Below, one piece after another: positions 48,543 to 57,475 of a stretch of DNA of 64,000 nt (the stretch's first letter is position 1; every line of letters starts with the position of its first letter). The translations under genes and the position numbers were made by a program. The notes below the pieces were generated by a model, which was given only the letters and a program-made list of their open reading frames with translations, was not told the origin of the DNA and ran no database searches. The DNA comes from Anaerobiospirillum sp. NML120449 (lineage in GTDB: Bacteria > Pseudomonadota > Gammaproteobacteria > Enterobacterales > Succinivibrionaceae): positions 1-64,000 of the forward strand of contig NZ_JALKIL010000018.1 of the NCBI RefSeq assembly GCF_023051105.1, given 5' to 3'.

Positions 48543-49110
48543 CAAGGCCGGCATTACACTGGCTTTGAAATATGGATGTCGCTCTTCGGATACGGCCAAC
48601 ACAGGGGGCAGATTGCCAGGCAATACCGGCAAAAGGCCTTTTTATGCCTGATGTACGGTCTGCTGCAGGTAGCTGCCATAGAATGACTCTGTCCTGCCAG
48701 GCGGTTCATTATGGAGCTGAGCGCGTATGGTCATGGCCCCGCAGGCCACTTCAGGCTGTTATGTTTTTCTGTCAGATCAGTTATTTTTTTGCAAATTGTG
48801 TCCTGTGATCTTGAACTGAGGCCAGTTAGCCCCTATTTATTGATTACGTCCCTTATTGCCTCCGTACAGGGTACAGGGCAATATTGAGCAATATGTCCAT
48901 GACTGCATTCACATTCTTATACAGCAACTGCTGTATATCATGAAACAGGGGTTTAACCACTTAGCCTGACTTTTGAGTAAGGCAGACGCAGACTCATGGA
49001 TATTCCAGACGCCAGTTTCATATTGACTGCAATCAGAGCGCAGTTGCTGACTTAAATAATATCCGGACCATTCGGTAACAGGGATTTGAGTTTACAGCCG
49101 AAATAATATG

Positions 49111-49126
49111 CGCACTGTTTAGTGCG
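49111..49126. promoter_or_regulatory. Inverted repeat upstream of lon
   Basis: CGCACT-GTTT-AGTGCG lies 42-57 nt before the lon start, where an operator or early leader hairpin would be. No clear sigma-32 or sigma-70 promoter is visible beside it. Confidence 0.3.
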
Positions 49127-49167
49127 TGATGTCTGCCAGAAATGGCACGATAGAAGGATAGATAAAC

Positions 49168-52100
49168 ATGGCTAGACTTGATGACATCAAGATGATGTTA
49201 AGCTCACTTTTAAAGGTAAGAGAGCCGGCCGAACAGGAAAAAGGCAAAAGTGACGATGGCTATAACGCTGAGGATGGTTATGACAATGACAACCCTCTGG
49301 CGCTGACCTCACTTTACCGTGATGAGATGGGCAACCGTCTTCCAAACAAACTGCACGTTATTCCACTTGCAGGCGCTCCTATACTGCCTTCACAGCTGTC
49401 ATCCATGCAGCTTAACATTGAGTGGCTGGACATCATTACCGAGGTCATCAGCTCCTCCCACCATACTTTTGCCATGTTTGGTGTGGACAACGAAAAGGCT
49501 GCCAGCGCCCAGCTCAATATCGACGACTTTCCTAAGACAGGTACTGTTGTACGTCTGCTTTCAGCCCGTACCGGTCCTGAGGAAATTGATATTGTCTGTG
49601 AGGGCGTACGCCGCGTAAGCCTGATAGAGGTATCAGACAGCAAGAAGAATCTGGCTCAGGTACGCTATCCTGAAATTGAGTACCGTCTTGCCAATGCTGA
49701 AACCCAGGGCAAGGATACTGTCAGCCGTGACAGCCTGCGCGAGAGCCTTAACCGTACTGCTGCTCTTGATAACCAGCTCAAGAACCTGCTTAAGGAGCAA
49801 AAGGAATATGCCCGCTCCATTGGTATAGATGTGGTCAAAAAGCAGGGCAGCTTTGACTTTGATTACTACATCCACAGTGATGAGCGTGTAATCGGCCGTC
49901 TTTCCCGCAGCAAGTTCAAGGACCTGCTTGAATTTCTGGCTATCAATGATATTCCAGAAGAGCAGAAGGAGCAGATCGCTCTCTATCTGGCACGTCCTTC
50001 CCAGGAGGAGATCGACCGTCTTAACGAGTACTATCAGCAGGCTGTAGCTGTTATCAAGGAACGCTCCGGTTATATACGTGACGGCCTTGCCCGTGTCACC
50101 GGAAAAATTGCTGATGCCGCATCAGCTGCCACGGAAGCCTACCGATCTGCTGGTGATCCTGGCTCAGATTCATCTGCCGCCACTTCAGGCTCCACTGCAG
50201 GCACAGGTGTCGACAACTCTTCAGATACCTCGGACTCTGCAACAGTAAACGCTGAAAGTGGCTCATCTGAACCTGGTCAGGAAGTTAACCGATCACTTAA
50301 GGATCTTGCCGAAGAGCTTACTCATGCTCTGCGCAGCCGTACCAGCCAAAAGGAAAGCATCCCAGACGCAAAGATGCTGGTTGGTGGCAGCAGCAATGCA
50401 CGTCAGGCAAAGATCAACGAGGAAGCCCGCGCCAGCGACAGCAGTCTCAACCAGGTCTTTATTGACCGCATGAACTTCATTCTTGATGACTATGCAGTTC
50501 ATGAGGCCAATGGCAAAGCCCCGGGGGCTGACAGCGCCAGCAACAAGAATATTGGCGTAGATGAAAAGGGCAACCTCATGGGCACCGCCAGTGAGCGTCT
50601 GTTCAAGATGATGAGCCTTATTGATCGTCGTGAAGAGCTTGAAGACGACCTTGCTCAGAAACGCTTTAAGAAAGAAGCTCTAAACGCCATTCTGGAAAAC
50701 AGCCCAAGTGACAAGGAAGACATTGAAAATGCTGAAGCATCAGCTACTGGTCCTAACTTTGGCTTTGTTAACGAAGATACCGCAGTAATTACCTTTATGC
50801 CTGGACACGAGGCATCAGAGGACCTGCTCATGCGCCTGAATGAAATTCAGAAAGAACATGAGCTGGCTCTGACACGTCGTGCCCAGGAAGAAGGCAAGCT
50901 GACATCAGGAACTGATACAGCTGCCATTCTTGACAGTGATACTGACGAGTCTCAGGAGCAGACCAGCTGGAGCGAGGAGCTTGATGGCGACGATGGTGCC
51001 GGTCTTAACATTCTTGGCAAGACCTTTAATGAAGACGGCAGCACTCAGACCAGTATTACAGTCAACAGCGACAATCAGCGCCTTAACCCTGAGCTCAAGG
51101 AGTTCCTCAACTACCTGATGCAGGGCAAGGATATTGCCGATATTGCTCAGAGTGAAATGGGCCAGAACGGCAAGAAAGGCAAGTGGGCTGCACTGCAGCG
51201 CGCTGCCATGATCCGTAACAAACTGGCCGCCCTGCTCGGCGGCAAGGTTATCTTTGGCGTTTCCACAGTAAAGGAAGACCGCAACAGCGCCCAGTATGAT
51301 GTAGAGCTGCGTGCCTACTGCCTTGGTATCAGCGCTGCTCTGCAGGAACTGATTCCGCTGAATCCTCTGATCACTGATGAAATGCGCCAGTACCTGGCAC
51401 GTTTTGACATGAGCAATCCGTCAGTTCTTGCTGACTGTGGCGCATCTCTTACCCAGTCCAAGCCAGATGACCTCCAGAAAGTACTGGATACCATTCCTGT
51501 TCTGCCTCGTCTGCGCCTGGTATTTGAGCTCATAAGCCGTGAGCTGTCTGCAGCCCGTCTGCATGACAAGATTAAGATTTCCGTTGCTGAAAAGATTCAG
51601 AAGCGCCAGAAAGATTTCTTCCTGCGTGAGCAGCTCAATGAAATCAAGAAGGAGCTTGGCCTTGCAGCTGACGAAAAGGATCTTGATGTCGAGAAGTTCA
51701 AGGAGCGCATGAAGAAGCTCTCCCCTCCTGATCACATCAAGGAGCGCTTTGAAGACGAGATTACCAAGCTTTCCCTGCTTGAGACTGCCAGCCCTGAATA
51801 TGGCCAGACCCGTAATTACATCGATATTCTGACCTCTATCCCATGGGGCAAGATGGCCAAAGAAAAGCTTGGCCGCAACACCAGAGATGACAAGGACAGC
51901 AAAGGTAAGGAAGGAGTCAAAAGCAGTATCGACCTCAACCGTGCCCGTCGTATCCTTGATGAGGATCATGAGGGTCTGCAGGATGTTAAGGACCGCATTA
52001 TTGAGTTCCTGGCTGTCGGTGCCCTCAAGGGTCACACCAGTGGTCAGATTATGCTCTTTGTCGGCCCTCCAGGTGTAGGCAAGACCTCTATTGGCAAGTC

Positions 52101-54012
52101 CATTGCCCGTGCTCTTAACCGTCCTTTCTACCGTCTGTCTCTGGGCGGTATTGATGATGTGTCTGAAATCAAGGGCCACAGAAGAACCTATGTGGGCTCC
52201 ATGCCGGGAAAAATTGTTTCTGCCCTGCGTGAGACCAAGGTTATGAACCCAGTGATCATGCTCGACGAAATCGACAAGCTGGGCCGCTCCTATCACGGTG
52301 ATCCTGATTCAGCTCTGCTTGAAACTCTTGATCCCGAGCAGAACAAGAACTTCCTTGACGTGTATCTGGATGAAAAGCTGGATCTGTCAAACTGTTTATT
52401 TATCTGTACTGCCAATGGCACTGATACTATTTCTGCACCACTGCTTGACCGTATGGACCCTATCCGTCTGTCGGGCTACATTGCACGTGAGAAGTTTGCC
52501 ATTGCCAAAAAGCATCTGCTGCCACGAGCTCTTGATGAGGCCGGCCTCAAGAAGAACAGCACCAAACTGCGTATTCCTGATGCCACCATTTCTGACCTGA
52601 TTGATGGCTATGCCCGTGAAAGCGGCGTACGTTCCCTGGAGCGTGCCATTGCCAAACTGATCAGAAAGTCAGCTGTAAAGCTGGTTGAGGGTGAGAGCAA
52701 GGTAGTCATCAGCAGTGATGATCTTGAAGATTACCTGGGCACAGCTCCATTTAAGAAGGAAAAGATGCTCCAGGGCGTGGGCATTATGACTGGCCTTGCA
52801 TGGACTGCATCTGGCGGTGTAACCCTTCCTGTTGAATCCATCATCACCAGTCACGATACCAACGGCTTCAAGCTTACAGGTTCTCTGGGCGACGTGATGA
52901 AAGAGTCTGCAAGCATTGCCTACAGCTATGTACAGTCTCATCTTGAGGTATTCTGCAGCACTTCCAGCCGCAGCTTCTTCAAGAAAAAGACCGTACACGT
53001 ACACGTGCCTGAAGGCGCCATTCCTAAGGATGGTCCATCAGCAGGTGTCACCATGGCTACCTCTCTGCTGTCTCTGGTTCTCAACCAGGCTCCGGCCGAG
53101 AACTACGCCATGACTGGTGAGCTGACCTTGACCGGTCATGTTCTGCCTATTGGCGGTCTGCGTGAGAAGACCATTGCGGCACGTCGCATGGGCATAATGC
53201 AGCTCATCATTCCTGTTGGCAACGAGGGCGATGTCAAGGAACTTCCAGAGCAGGTGCGTTCCAATGTCACCTTCTACTATGCTGACACCTATAAGGATGT
53301 AGCATGGATTCTCTTTGAAAGCGTACGTCCGGCCATTAGCAAAGCCTTTGCTGACTACACCGGCCCACGCAGCGTAACTTTCGATGACGAGGGCAACGCC
53401 CTGTCAGAGAACAGCGCAAAGAAAGAGCAGCCTGCTGCAAAAACCACAGCCCGCGCCACCAGGTCAGTCAAGACCAGTGCCGCAACCGGCAGCTCCTCCA
53501 AAAAGGCCACCTCAGCCAAAACAGCTGACTCTGCCAGCGCCGACACTGCAGCCCCAGTAAAATCAACCCGAGCTAAAGCCGATACCTCAACCGGACCAGC
53601 AACCAAGGCAAAGGCAAAAGCAAAGGCTGAACCAAAGCCATCTGCCAAATCTACTGCAAAGGCACCAGCAAAAGCTGAAGCAAAGCCAGCTGCAAATGCA
53701 CCGGCAAAAGCAGAGGCAAAACCAGCTGCAAAGGCAACCGCTAAAGCTGCAGTAAAGTCAGCTGCTAAGACCTCGGCAAAGGCAGCATCAAGCACCGTCT
53801 CTGCAGATAAAAAGCCTGCTTCCAAAGCCAGTACTGGTACTGCAGCAAAGGCTACTACCGCGACTAAGGTAAAAGAAAAGGCTCCTGTAAAGAACACTGC
53901 AAAGTCCACAACAGCCACCAGGGCTCAGACTGGCACTGCGCAGAAGAAAGCCACCGTTAAAAAGACCACTGCCAAAAAGAAAGGCAGCTCTGACAAGGGC
54001 GGCACCAAATAA
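49168..54012 (+). CDS. lon: ATP-dependent Lon protease with large insertion and H1-like tail
   Basis: 1614 residues, twice the 784 of E. coli Lon. The LON substrate domain begins near residue 55. A ~400-500-residue insertion with low-complexity Ser/Ala/Asp segments and charged helices lies between it and the helical region. The helical segment (KIQKRQKDFFLREQLNEIKK) and AAA+ core follow: Walker A GPPGVGKT with K972, Walker B VIMLDEIDKLG. The protease domain has the catalytic dyad S1291 (PKDGPSAG) and K1334 (GLREKT), 43 apart as in E. coli. Residues ~1400-1614 are an Ala/Lys/Thr histone-H1-like tail. Lon degrades damaged and regulatory cytoplasmic proteins; the tail suggests DNA or polyanion binding. 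Confidence 0.95.
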   Translation: MARLDDIKMMLSSLLKVREPAEQEKGKSDDGYNAEDGYDNDNPLALTSLYRDEMGNRLPNKLHVIPLAGAPILPSQLSSMQLNIEWLDIITEVISSSHHTFAMFGVDNEKAASAQLNIDDFPKTGTVVRLLSARTGPEEIDIVCEGVRRVSLIEVSDSKKNLAQVRYPEIEYRLANAETQGKDTVSRDSLRESLNRTAALDNQLKNLLKEQKEYARSIGIDVVKKQGSFDFDYYIHSDERVIGRLSRSKFKDLLEFLAINDIPEEQKEQIALYLARPSQEEIDRLNEYYQQAVAVIKERSGYIRDGLARVTGKIADAASAATEAYRSAGDPGSDSSAATSGSTAGTGVDNSSDTSDSATVNAESGSSEPGQEVNRSLKDLAEELTHALRSRTSQKESIPDAKMLVGGSSNARQAKINEEARASDSSLNQVFIDRMNFILDDYAVHEANGKAPGADSASNKNIGVDEKGNLMGTASERLFKMMSLIDRREELEDDLAQKRFKKEALNAILENSPSDKEDIENAEASATGPNFGFVNEDTAVITFMPGHEASEDLLMRLNEIQKEHELALTRRAQEEGKLTSGTDTAAILDSDTDESQEQTSWSEELDGDDGAGLNILGKTFNEDGSTQTSITVNSDNQRLNPELKEFLNYLMQGKDIADIAQSEMGQNGKKGKWAALQRAAMIRNKLAALLGGKVIFGVSTVKEDRNSAQYDVELRAYCLGISAALQELIPLNPLITDEMRQYLARFDMSNPSVLADCGASLTQSKPDDLQKVLDTIPVLPRLRLVFELISRELSAARLHDKIKISVAEKIQKRQKDFFLREQLNEIKKELGLAADEKDLDVEKFKERMKKLSPPDHIKERFEDEITKLSLLETASPEYGQTRNYIDILTSIPWGKMAKEKLGRNTRDDKDSKGKEGVKSSIDLNRARRILDEDHEGLQDVKDRIIEFLAVGALKGHTSGQIMLFVGPPGVGKTSIGKSIARALNRPFYRLSLGGIDDVSEIKGHRRTYVGSMPGKIVSALRETKVMNPVIMLDEIDKLGRSYHGDPDSALLETLDPEQNKNFLDVYLDEKLDLSNCLFICTANGTDTISAPLLDRMDPIRLSGYIAREKFAIAKKHLLPRALDEAGLKKNSTKLRIPDATISDLIDGYARESGVRSLERAIAKLIRKSAVKLVEGESKVVISSDDLEDYLGTAPFKKEKMLQGVGIMTGLAWTASGGVTLPVESIITSHDTNGFKLTGSLGDVMKESASIAYSYVQSHLEVFCSTSSRSFFKKKTVHVHVPEGAIPKDGPSAGVTMATSLLSLVLNQAPAENYAMTGELTLTGHVLPIGGLREKTIAARRMGIMQLIIPVGNEGDVKELPEQVRSNVTFYYADTYKDVAWILFESVRPAISKAFADYTGPRSVTFDDEGNALSENSAKKEQPAAKTTARATRSVKTSAATGSSSKKATSAKTADSASADTAAPVKSTRAKADTSTGPATKAKAKAKAEPKPSAKSTAKAPAKAEAKPAANAPAKAEAKPAAKATAKAAVKSAAKTSAKAASSTVSADKKPASKASTGTAAKATTATKVKEKAPVKNTAKSTTATRAQTGTAQKKATVKKTTAKKKGSSDKGGTK

Positions 54013-54035
54013 CAGGCGCTGATTAAGCCAATTAC

Positions 54036-54077
54036 AACAAAGCCTCCGGCTCGCAAGAACCGGAGGCTTTGTCTTTT
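54036..54077 (+). terminator. lon terminator
   Basis: AAAGCCTCCGG (54039-54049) pairs perfectly with CCGGAGGCTTT (54060-54070), then GTCTTTTC. Confidence 0.9.
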
Positions 54078-54161
54078 CTGGATATGAAAGCAAAACTAAA
54101 ATCAGATTGCGCCTGCACATCAGATACATGGCGGCAGGCGCATTAATTTCTATAACTAAAA

Positions 54162-54188
54162 TAAAACTTTACCAAAATTTAGAACTAT
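54162..54188 (+). repeat. Left terminal inverted repeat of the IS
   Basis: 27-bp repeat matching the complement of 56580-56606 at 23 positions; mismatches are at repeat positions 10, 14, 16 and 20. Confidence 0.8.
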
Positions 54189-54377
54189 GTGCATGACGCA
54201 TTAGTAGAGTGATATGGGAAATTGCTCCACCTATAAGACAAAATCCCTTGTACAAGCCAAATTACAATAGACAATATTAAATAGGCTACCAAGTTAACCG
54301 AGTTAATAGTTCCATTGTTCAGAGCTATCGGCTATAATACAGTCAGGTAATTTCCAGTGTTTAATTTGGATTTTTGT

Positions 54378-56522
54378 ATGGTTCCTGACGATATTAAGAA
54401 AGTCGATAGGCCAAGGAATACGGTGGTGGTTGATACTGGCAGCAAGAGCTCACGACGCTATGCTGTCAGGGAGCGCTCCGGCTACAAAAAGACCTGCAAT
54501 AACAATGCAGGCCCAAGGAACGGTAAGACTATTGGGTACATAGTTAACGGTCGCTATGTGCCCAAGTCTTCCATCCACCAAGATGTAGTAAAGAACAGAA
54601 GAGAGATGCTTCAGTATGGGGCAGCAGCTCTTGTTCATAGTGTATGTAAAGATGTCTATGAAGATCTTAACAAGTGCTTTACTGTTGAGGATGCCAATCG
54701 GATTTTCACTATCGCATCACTAAGGGTTACCAATCCAGGTATAGCCTGTAATCGCTACTCTTCCAAAGCTAAAATCAGCTTCATAAGCGTACTTTACCCT
54801 TGTATAGGACTGTCCAAAAACAGTGTCAGCTCGCTTATCGAGAATCTTGGTAAGGCACCATCCAGGCTTAAGGAGTACTACTCCCTAAGGCTTGAGCGTG
54901 TCAAAGAAGATCAGAACTTAATCTTGGATGGAGTTCTCAAACAGGACACTGGCGATAACTCCCTGTCAATGCCATCAGCAAAGACCCATCTGAAAGGTCA
55001 CAAAGAAATCTCTGTGATCTATGCATACAATCAGGAGATGTCTGAGGTGGTATGCGCCAAGGTCTACCAGGGGAATATGCTCGATGCAAAGGCTTTCCGT
55101 GACTTTATTCTTGATAACAAGATAACCAGAGGCACAATCGTATGTGACAAGGGATTTCCTGTCAGCAAGATTTCTGATCTTCTGGAACGGTACCCTGATC
55201 TTCACTACATTGCTCCGATTAAGAGGAATGACAAGCGCATTTCCGAGCACAATATGCTGGCTTGTGACAGTACTGCCATACTCAACAACGGTCATATGGT
55301 CATGTACAAGAAGCTTAAACTGGCTGATGGTACATTTATGTACACCGTAAGAGATGTAACAAGAGGAGAAGCCGAAAAGCACGCAATCTTAAACCGCATC
55401 AATGACGATACAGCCTCGCTGGATGGTGATAAGTTCCTGGAAAGTATGTGGATTCATGGAACGATTACATTTCTCTCAGACATGGATCTTGATCCATTTG
55501 ATGTACTTGAGTATTACAGTAACAGATGGCCTCTTGAAATCGAATTTGATCACTACAAAAACACCCTTGATCTGGACATTGCCATGGTTCAATCAAAGCA
55601 GGCTGTTATTGGCAATGAGTTTATAAACTTTATTGCTACGCTGATGCTTTGCAAGATCATTTCCCCAATCAAGAAGCTTGAGAAAGACGGAGAATTAACA
55701 CGACTTTCAATCAGAACCATACTGGAAGATCTCAGTGACATTGACCGTAATGTTGATGCACCTTTTCGCGGTCACATTGATGATGGCTGCTGGAATGTTC
55801 CAGCCAGAGACAGTGCATTTGAGCTGCTTGTTAAGCTGGGTCTTGCTGATGCTTCACAAAGTTATTTAGAGAGTATATCTTCTAAAAACGGAAGGTCTCC
55901 AAAGTCCAGAACAAGGGCAGCTGACAAGCCTGATGATTATGCATGTAATGAGACAGTAACGGATCTTAAGCCGATTAAACGAGGCCCCGGCCGACCTAAA
56001 GGAAGTAAAAACAAAAAGACGCTACTACAAGAGGCGTCTTTTGTTGGACCAATGCCTAAGAAAAGAGGTCGGGGTCGACCTGCTGGCAGTAGGAACAGTA
56101 GCCTTGTTGAGTTTGAAGCTGCCTTTGTTGGACCAATGCCTAAGAAAAGGGGACGCGGCCGACCTGCTGGCAGTAGGAACAGTAGCCTTGTTGAGTTTGA
56201 AGCTGCCTTTGTTGGACCAATGCCTAAGAAAAGGGGACGCGGCCGACCTGCTGGCAGTAGAAACAGGAAGCTTGTTGAGTTTGAGGCCTCATTTGTTGGT
56301 CCAATGCCGGCAAAGCGTAAGCCAGGTCGTCCAGCAGGCTCCAAAAACAAGAGAACCACCACTTCCTTGGAGTCATCATTACCCGTATCTAAAATCTGGC
56401 CATGGGCAAAATACTCTCGAAAACATACTAGAGAGTTTCATGCTGCATTTGTAGGACCTATGCCTGCAAAACGACGTCCAGGAAGGCCACCGGGCAGCAA
56501 GACTACAAGGGCATATGTCTAA
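54378..56522 (+). CDS. DDE transposase (IS4/IS1634-like) with C-terminal AT-hook array
   Basis: 714 residues from ATG 54378 (GTG 54357 possible). The RNase-H-fold core carries the triad D184 (LILDGV), D257 (IVCDKGF) and E387. The last sits in an exact Y-(2)-R-(3)-E-(6)-K signature (YSNRWPLEIEFDHYK) typical of the IS4 superfamily. It cuts and joins the element's ends. After about residue 520 comes an unusual ~180-residue tail with six AT-hook cores (RGPGRPKGSK; RGRGRPAGSR three times; RKPGRPAGSK; RRPGRPPGSK), most joined by a FVGPMP-containing spacer. Three consecutive units share an 84-bp DNA period. The triad is intact, so it may be active. Confidence 0.88.
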   Translation: MVPDDIKKVDRPRNTVVVDTGSKSSRRYAVRERSGYKKTCNNNAGPRNGKTIGYIVNGRYVPKSSIHQDVVKNRREMLQYGAAALVHSVCKDVYEDLNKCFTVEDANRIFTIASLRVTNPGIACNRYSSKAKISFISVLYPCIGLSKNSVSSLIENLGKAPSRLKEYYSLRLERVKEDQNLILDGVLKQDTGDNSLSMPSAKTHLKGHKEISVIYAYNQEMSEVVCAKVYQGNMLDAKAFRDFILDNKITRGTIVCDKGFPVSKISDLLERYPDLHYIAPIKRNDKRISEHNMLACDSTAILNNGHMVMYKKLKLADGTFMYTVRDVTRGEAEKHAILNRINDDTASLDGDKFLESMWIHGTITFLSDMDLDPFDVLEYYSNRWPLEIEFDHYKNTLDLDIAMVQSKQAVIGNEFINFIATLMLCKIISPIKKLEKDGELTRLSIRTILEDLSDIDRNVDAPFRGHIDDGCWNVPARDSAFELLVKLGLADASQSYLESISSKNGRSPKSRTRAADKPDDYACNETVTDLKPIKRGPGRPKGSKNKKTLLQEASFVGPMPKKRGRGRPAGSRNSSLVEFEAAFVGPMPKKRGRGRPAGSRNSSLVEFEAAFVGPMPKKRGRGRPAGSRNRKLVEFEASFVGPMPAKRKPGRPAGSKNKRTTTSLESSLPVSKIWPWAKYSRKHTREFHAAFVGPMPAKRRPGRPPGSKTTRAYV
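55975..56515 (+). repeat. AT-hook coding repeats
   Basis: 28-codon (84-bp) units starting with FVGPMPKKRGRGRPAGSR are nearly identical in three consecutive copies (from about 56038, 56122 and 56206). More diverged units lie before and after, giving six GRP cores in total. Confidence 0.9.
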
Positions 56523-56579
56523 CTCTTGACTAAGAATTATGTACATATTTGCATAGATCTATTAATTAGAGAGCTTTTT

Positions 56580-56606
56580 ATAGTTCAAAACTCTGGGAAA
56601 GTTTTA
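56580..56606 (-). repeat. Right terminal inverted repeat of the IS
   Basis: Partner of 54162-54188. It supplies the stop codon of the minus-strand ORF at 56585-57106. Confidence 0.8.
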
Positions 56607-57106
56607 ATTACTTCGTCAGCATCAATCTGAACCATTGAGTCCTTTGAAGACTCAATGGTTTCAGCAAATCGAATTGTGCGGATAAGACTGCCAGGGTCAT
56701 ACGCACGACCATTTAAATCGTTAAACTCTTTGATTTTCCCGGCAAGATCGCTTTTGTCCATAACTGCCGGAGCTTGACGGCAACGCTCTGTCCATTGGTC
56801 AGAATCAAGCGGAAGTCCAGTTGTTGGGCAAAAGCCATTACCTGAGAGAATCTCGTCTCTTTGATGGGTATAAGACTCATGAATTACTTGAGCTGTTGTT
56901 TCAACCAGGTCCTTCAGGGTCGAAACACCTAAAACGCAACGACCGTAGTTTATAAGGTTCTTATGAACATGCCTGAATGATGTGTCGGTGAGCTCACTTA
57001 GAACGGCATTTTTAAAACGGACAGATCTGAGCGTCAAATTTGGGTTGTAGTTCGGCACAATGGATGTCCCAATAAAGACTTGGAACTCACCTTCGAGACA
57101 CTGCAA
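56585..57106 (-). CDS. Unknown protein, downstream half of a two-ORF unit
   Basis: 173 codons beginning at a TTG only 2 nt after the stop of the upstream ORF. No family recognised. It contains HVHKNLINYGRCVLG, a helical segment with HESYTHQRDEIL, a CPTTGLPLDSDQWTERC segment with two cysteines, and DPGSLIRTIRFAET. No membrane segment or signal peptide. The reading frame is open back through the A9 tract of the upstream ORF, with the nearest in-frame stop 2 codons before the tract. It is therefore more likely the -1 frameshift extension of that ORF than a separately started gene. The last codons come from the IS terminal repeat, so the original C-terminus is probably altered. Confidence 0.6.
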   Translation of the reverse strand: MQCLEGEFQVFIGTSIVPNYNPNLTLRSVRFKNAVLSELTDTSFRHVHKNLINYGRCVLGVSTLKDLVETTAQVIHESYTHQRDEILSGNGFCPTTGLPLDSDQWTERCRQAPAVMDKSDLAGKIKEFNDLNGRAYDPGSLIRTIRFAETIESSKDSMVQIDADEVIKTFPEF

Positions 57107-57108
57107 AG

Positions 57109-57366
57109 TTACTTTCTTGAGGTCTTTTTTTTTGGTCCTTCAGCACCGGAGGTAAGCTTTTTGAACGTGTATGCGGCCATGGCTTCACGGGCATCAGCTA
57201 CAATGGTTTCCGTCTTGTCGAGGGCGTCCAATATATCGTCCATAGACTCTGGCTCACGGGCAGAACATGCAGGAAAGGAAGAAACTTCGTCAGATGAAAC
57301 CATCTTGCCACCCTGCCAAACCTGAGCAACTAAAACTATTTTGCAATCATCGTTTTTCTTAGACAT
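57109..57366 (-). CDS. Unknown small protein, upstream half of a two-ORF unit
   Basis: 85 residues from ATG 57366, which has GAGG 8 nt upstream; a 33-residue extension from TTG 57465 is less likely. No family recognised. It begins MSKKNDDCKIVLVAQVWQGG, has a central acidic helical part (ESMDDILDALDKTETIVADA) and ends in Lys/Arg. The end contains a run of nine As read CCA-AAA-AAA-AAG. A -1 shift at A-AAA-AAG would join it to the next ORF, giving about 260 residues. The promoter region has an operator-like inverted repeat. Confidence 0.55.
   Translation of the reverse strand: MSKKNDDCKIVLVAQVWQGGKMVSSDEVSSFPACSAREPESMDDILDALDKTETIVADAREAMAAYTFKKLTSGAEGPKKKTSRK
57124..57133 (-). promoter_or_regulatory. 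Slippery A9 tract with A-AAA-AAG heptamer
   Basis: On the minus strand GGACC is followed by nine As and GACC. The heptamer A-AAA-AAG (57130 to 57124) is in the zero frame of the upstream ORF, the same motif used in dnaX and IS frameshifting. The TTG-led ORF lies in the -1 frame and is open through the tract. The alternative is an indel or sequencing error in the homopolymer. Confidence 0.6.
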
Positions 57367-57420
57367 ACTTGAAGCCTCATTATCACGCTTATCATAGGTA
57401 TTAAGTATACCATCGACACA

Positions 57421-57445
57421 TGTACGGCCTATTCTCGTCCGTACA
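57421..57445. promoter_or_regulatory. Operator-like inverted repeat
   Basis: TGTACGG (57421-57427) and CCGTACA (57439-57445) lie 55-80 nt upstream of the start at 57366, consistent with an operator for the two-ORF unit. Confidence 0.4.
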
Positions 57446-57475
57446 CGTGGAAAAATATATGTCAAGAAGGCGATC

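Larger units (their letters stand above)
48434..49167. other. Intergenic region giant protein-lon
   Basis: About 730 bases: a terminator near 48448-48542, no gene, and an inverted repeat (49111-49126) in the presumed lon promoter region. Confidence 0.6.
54162..56606 (+). mobile_element. IS1634-like insertion sequence with 27-bp terminal inverted repeats
   Basis: The left end (54162-54188) and the reverse complement of the right end (56580-56606) match at 23 of 27 positions; both begin TAAAACTTT and end GAACTAT. Inside is one transposase gene. The element is 2445 bp. The right end overlaps the last codons of the minus-strand ORF at 56585-57106, so the element seems to have inserted at the 3' end of that gene. 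I see no clear target-site duplication. Confidence 0.8.

Noticed and set aside
51421-52296. 291-codon minus-strand ORF inside lon
   Set aside because: Antisense shadow of the highly conserved Lon ATPase coding frame; no ribosome site or family pattern.
54157-54161. TAAAA-type flanks as IS target-site duplication
   Set aside because: The matching bases are inverted and belong to the terminal repeats; direct flanks do not match.
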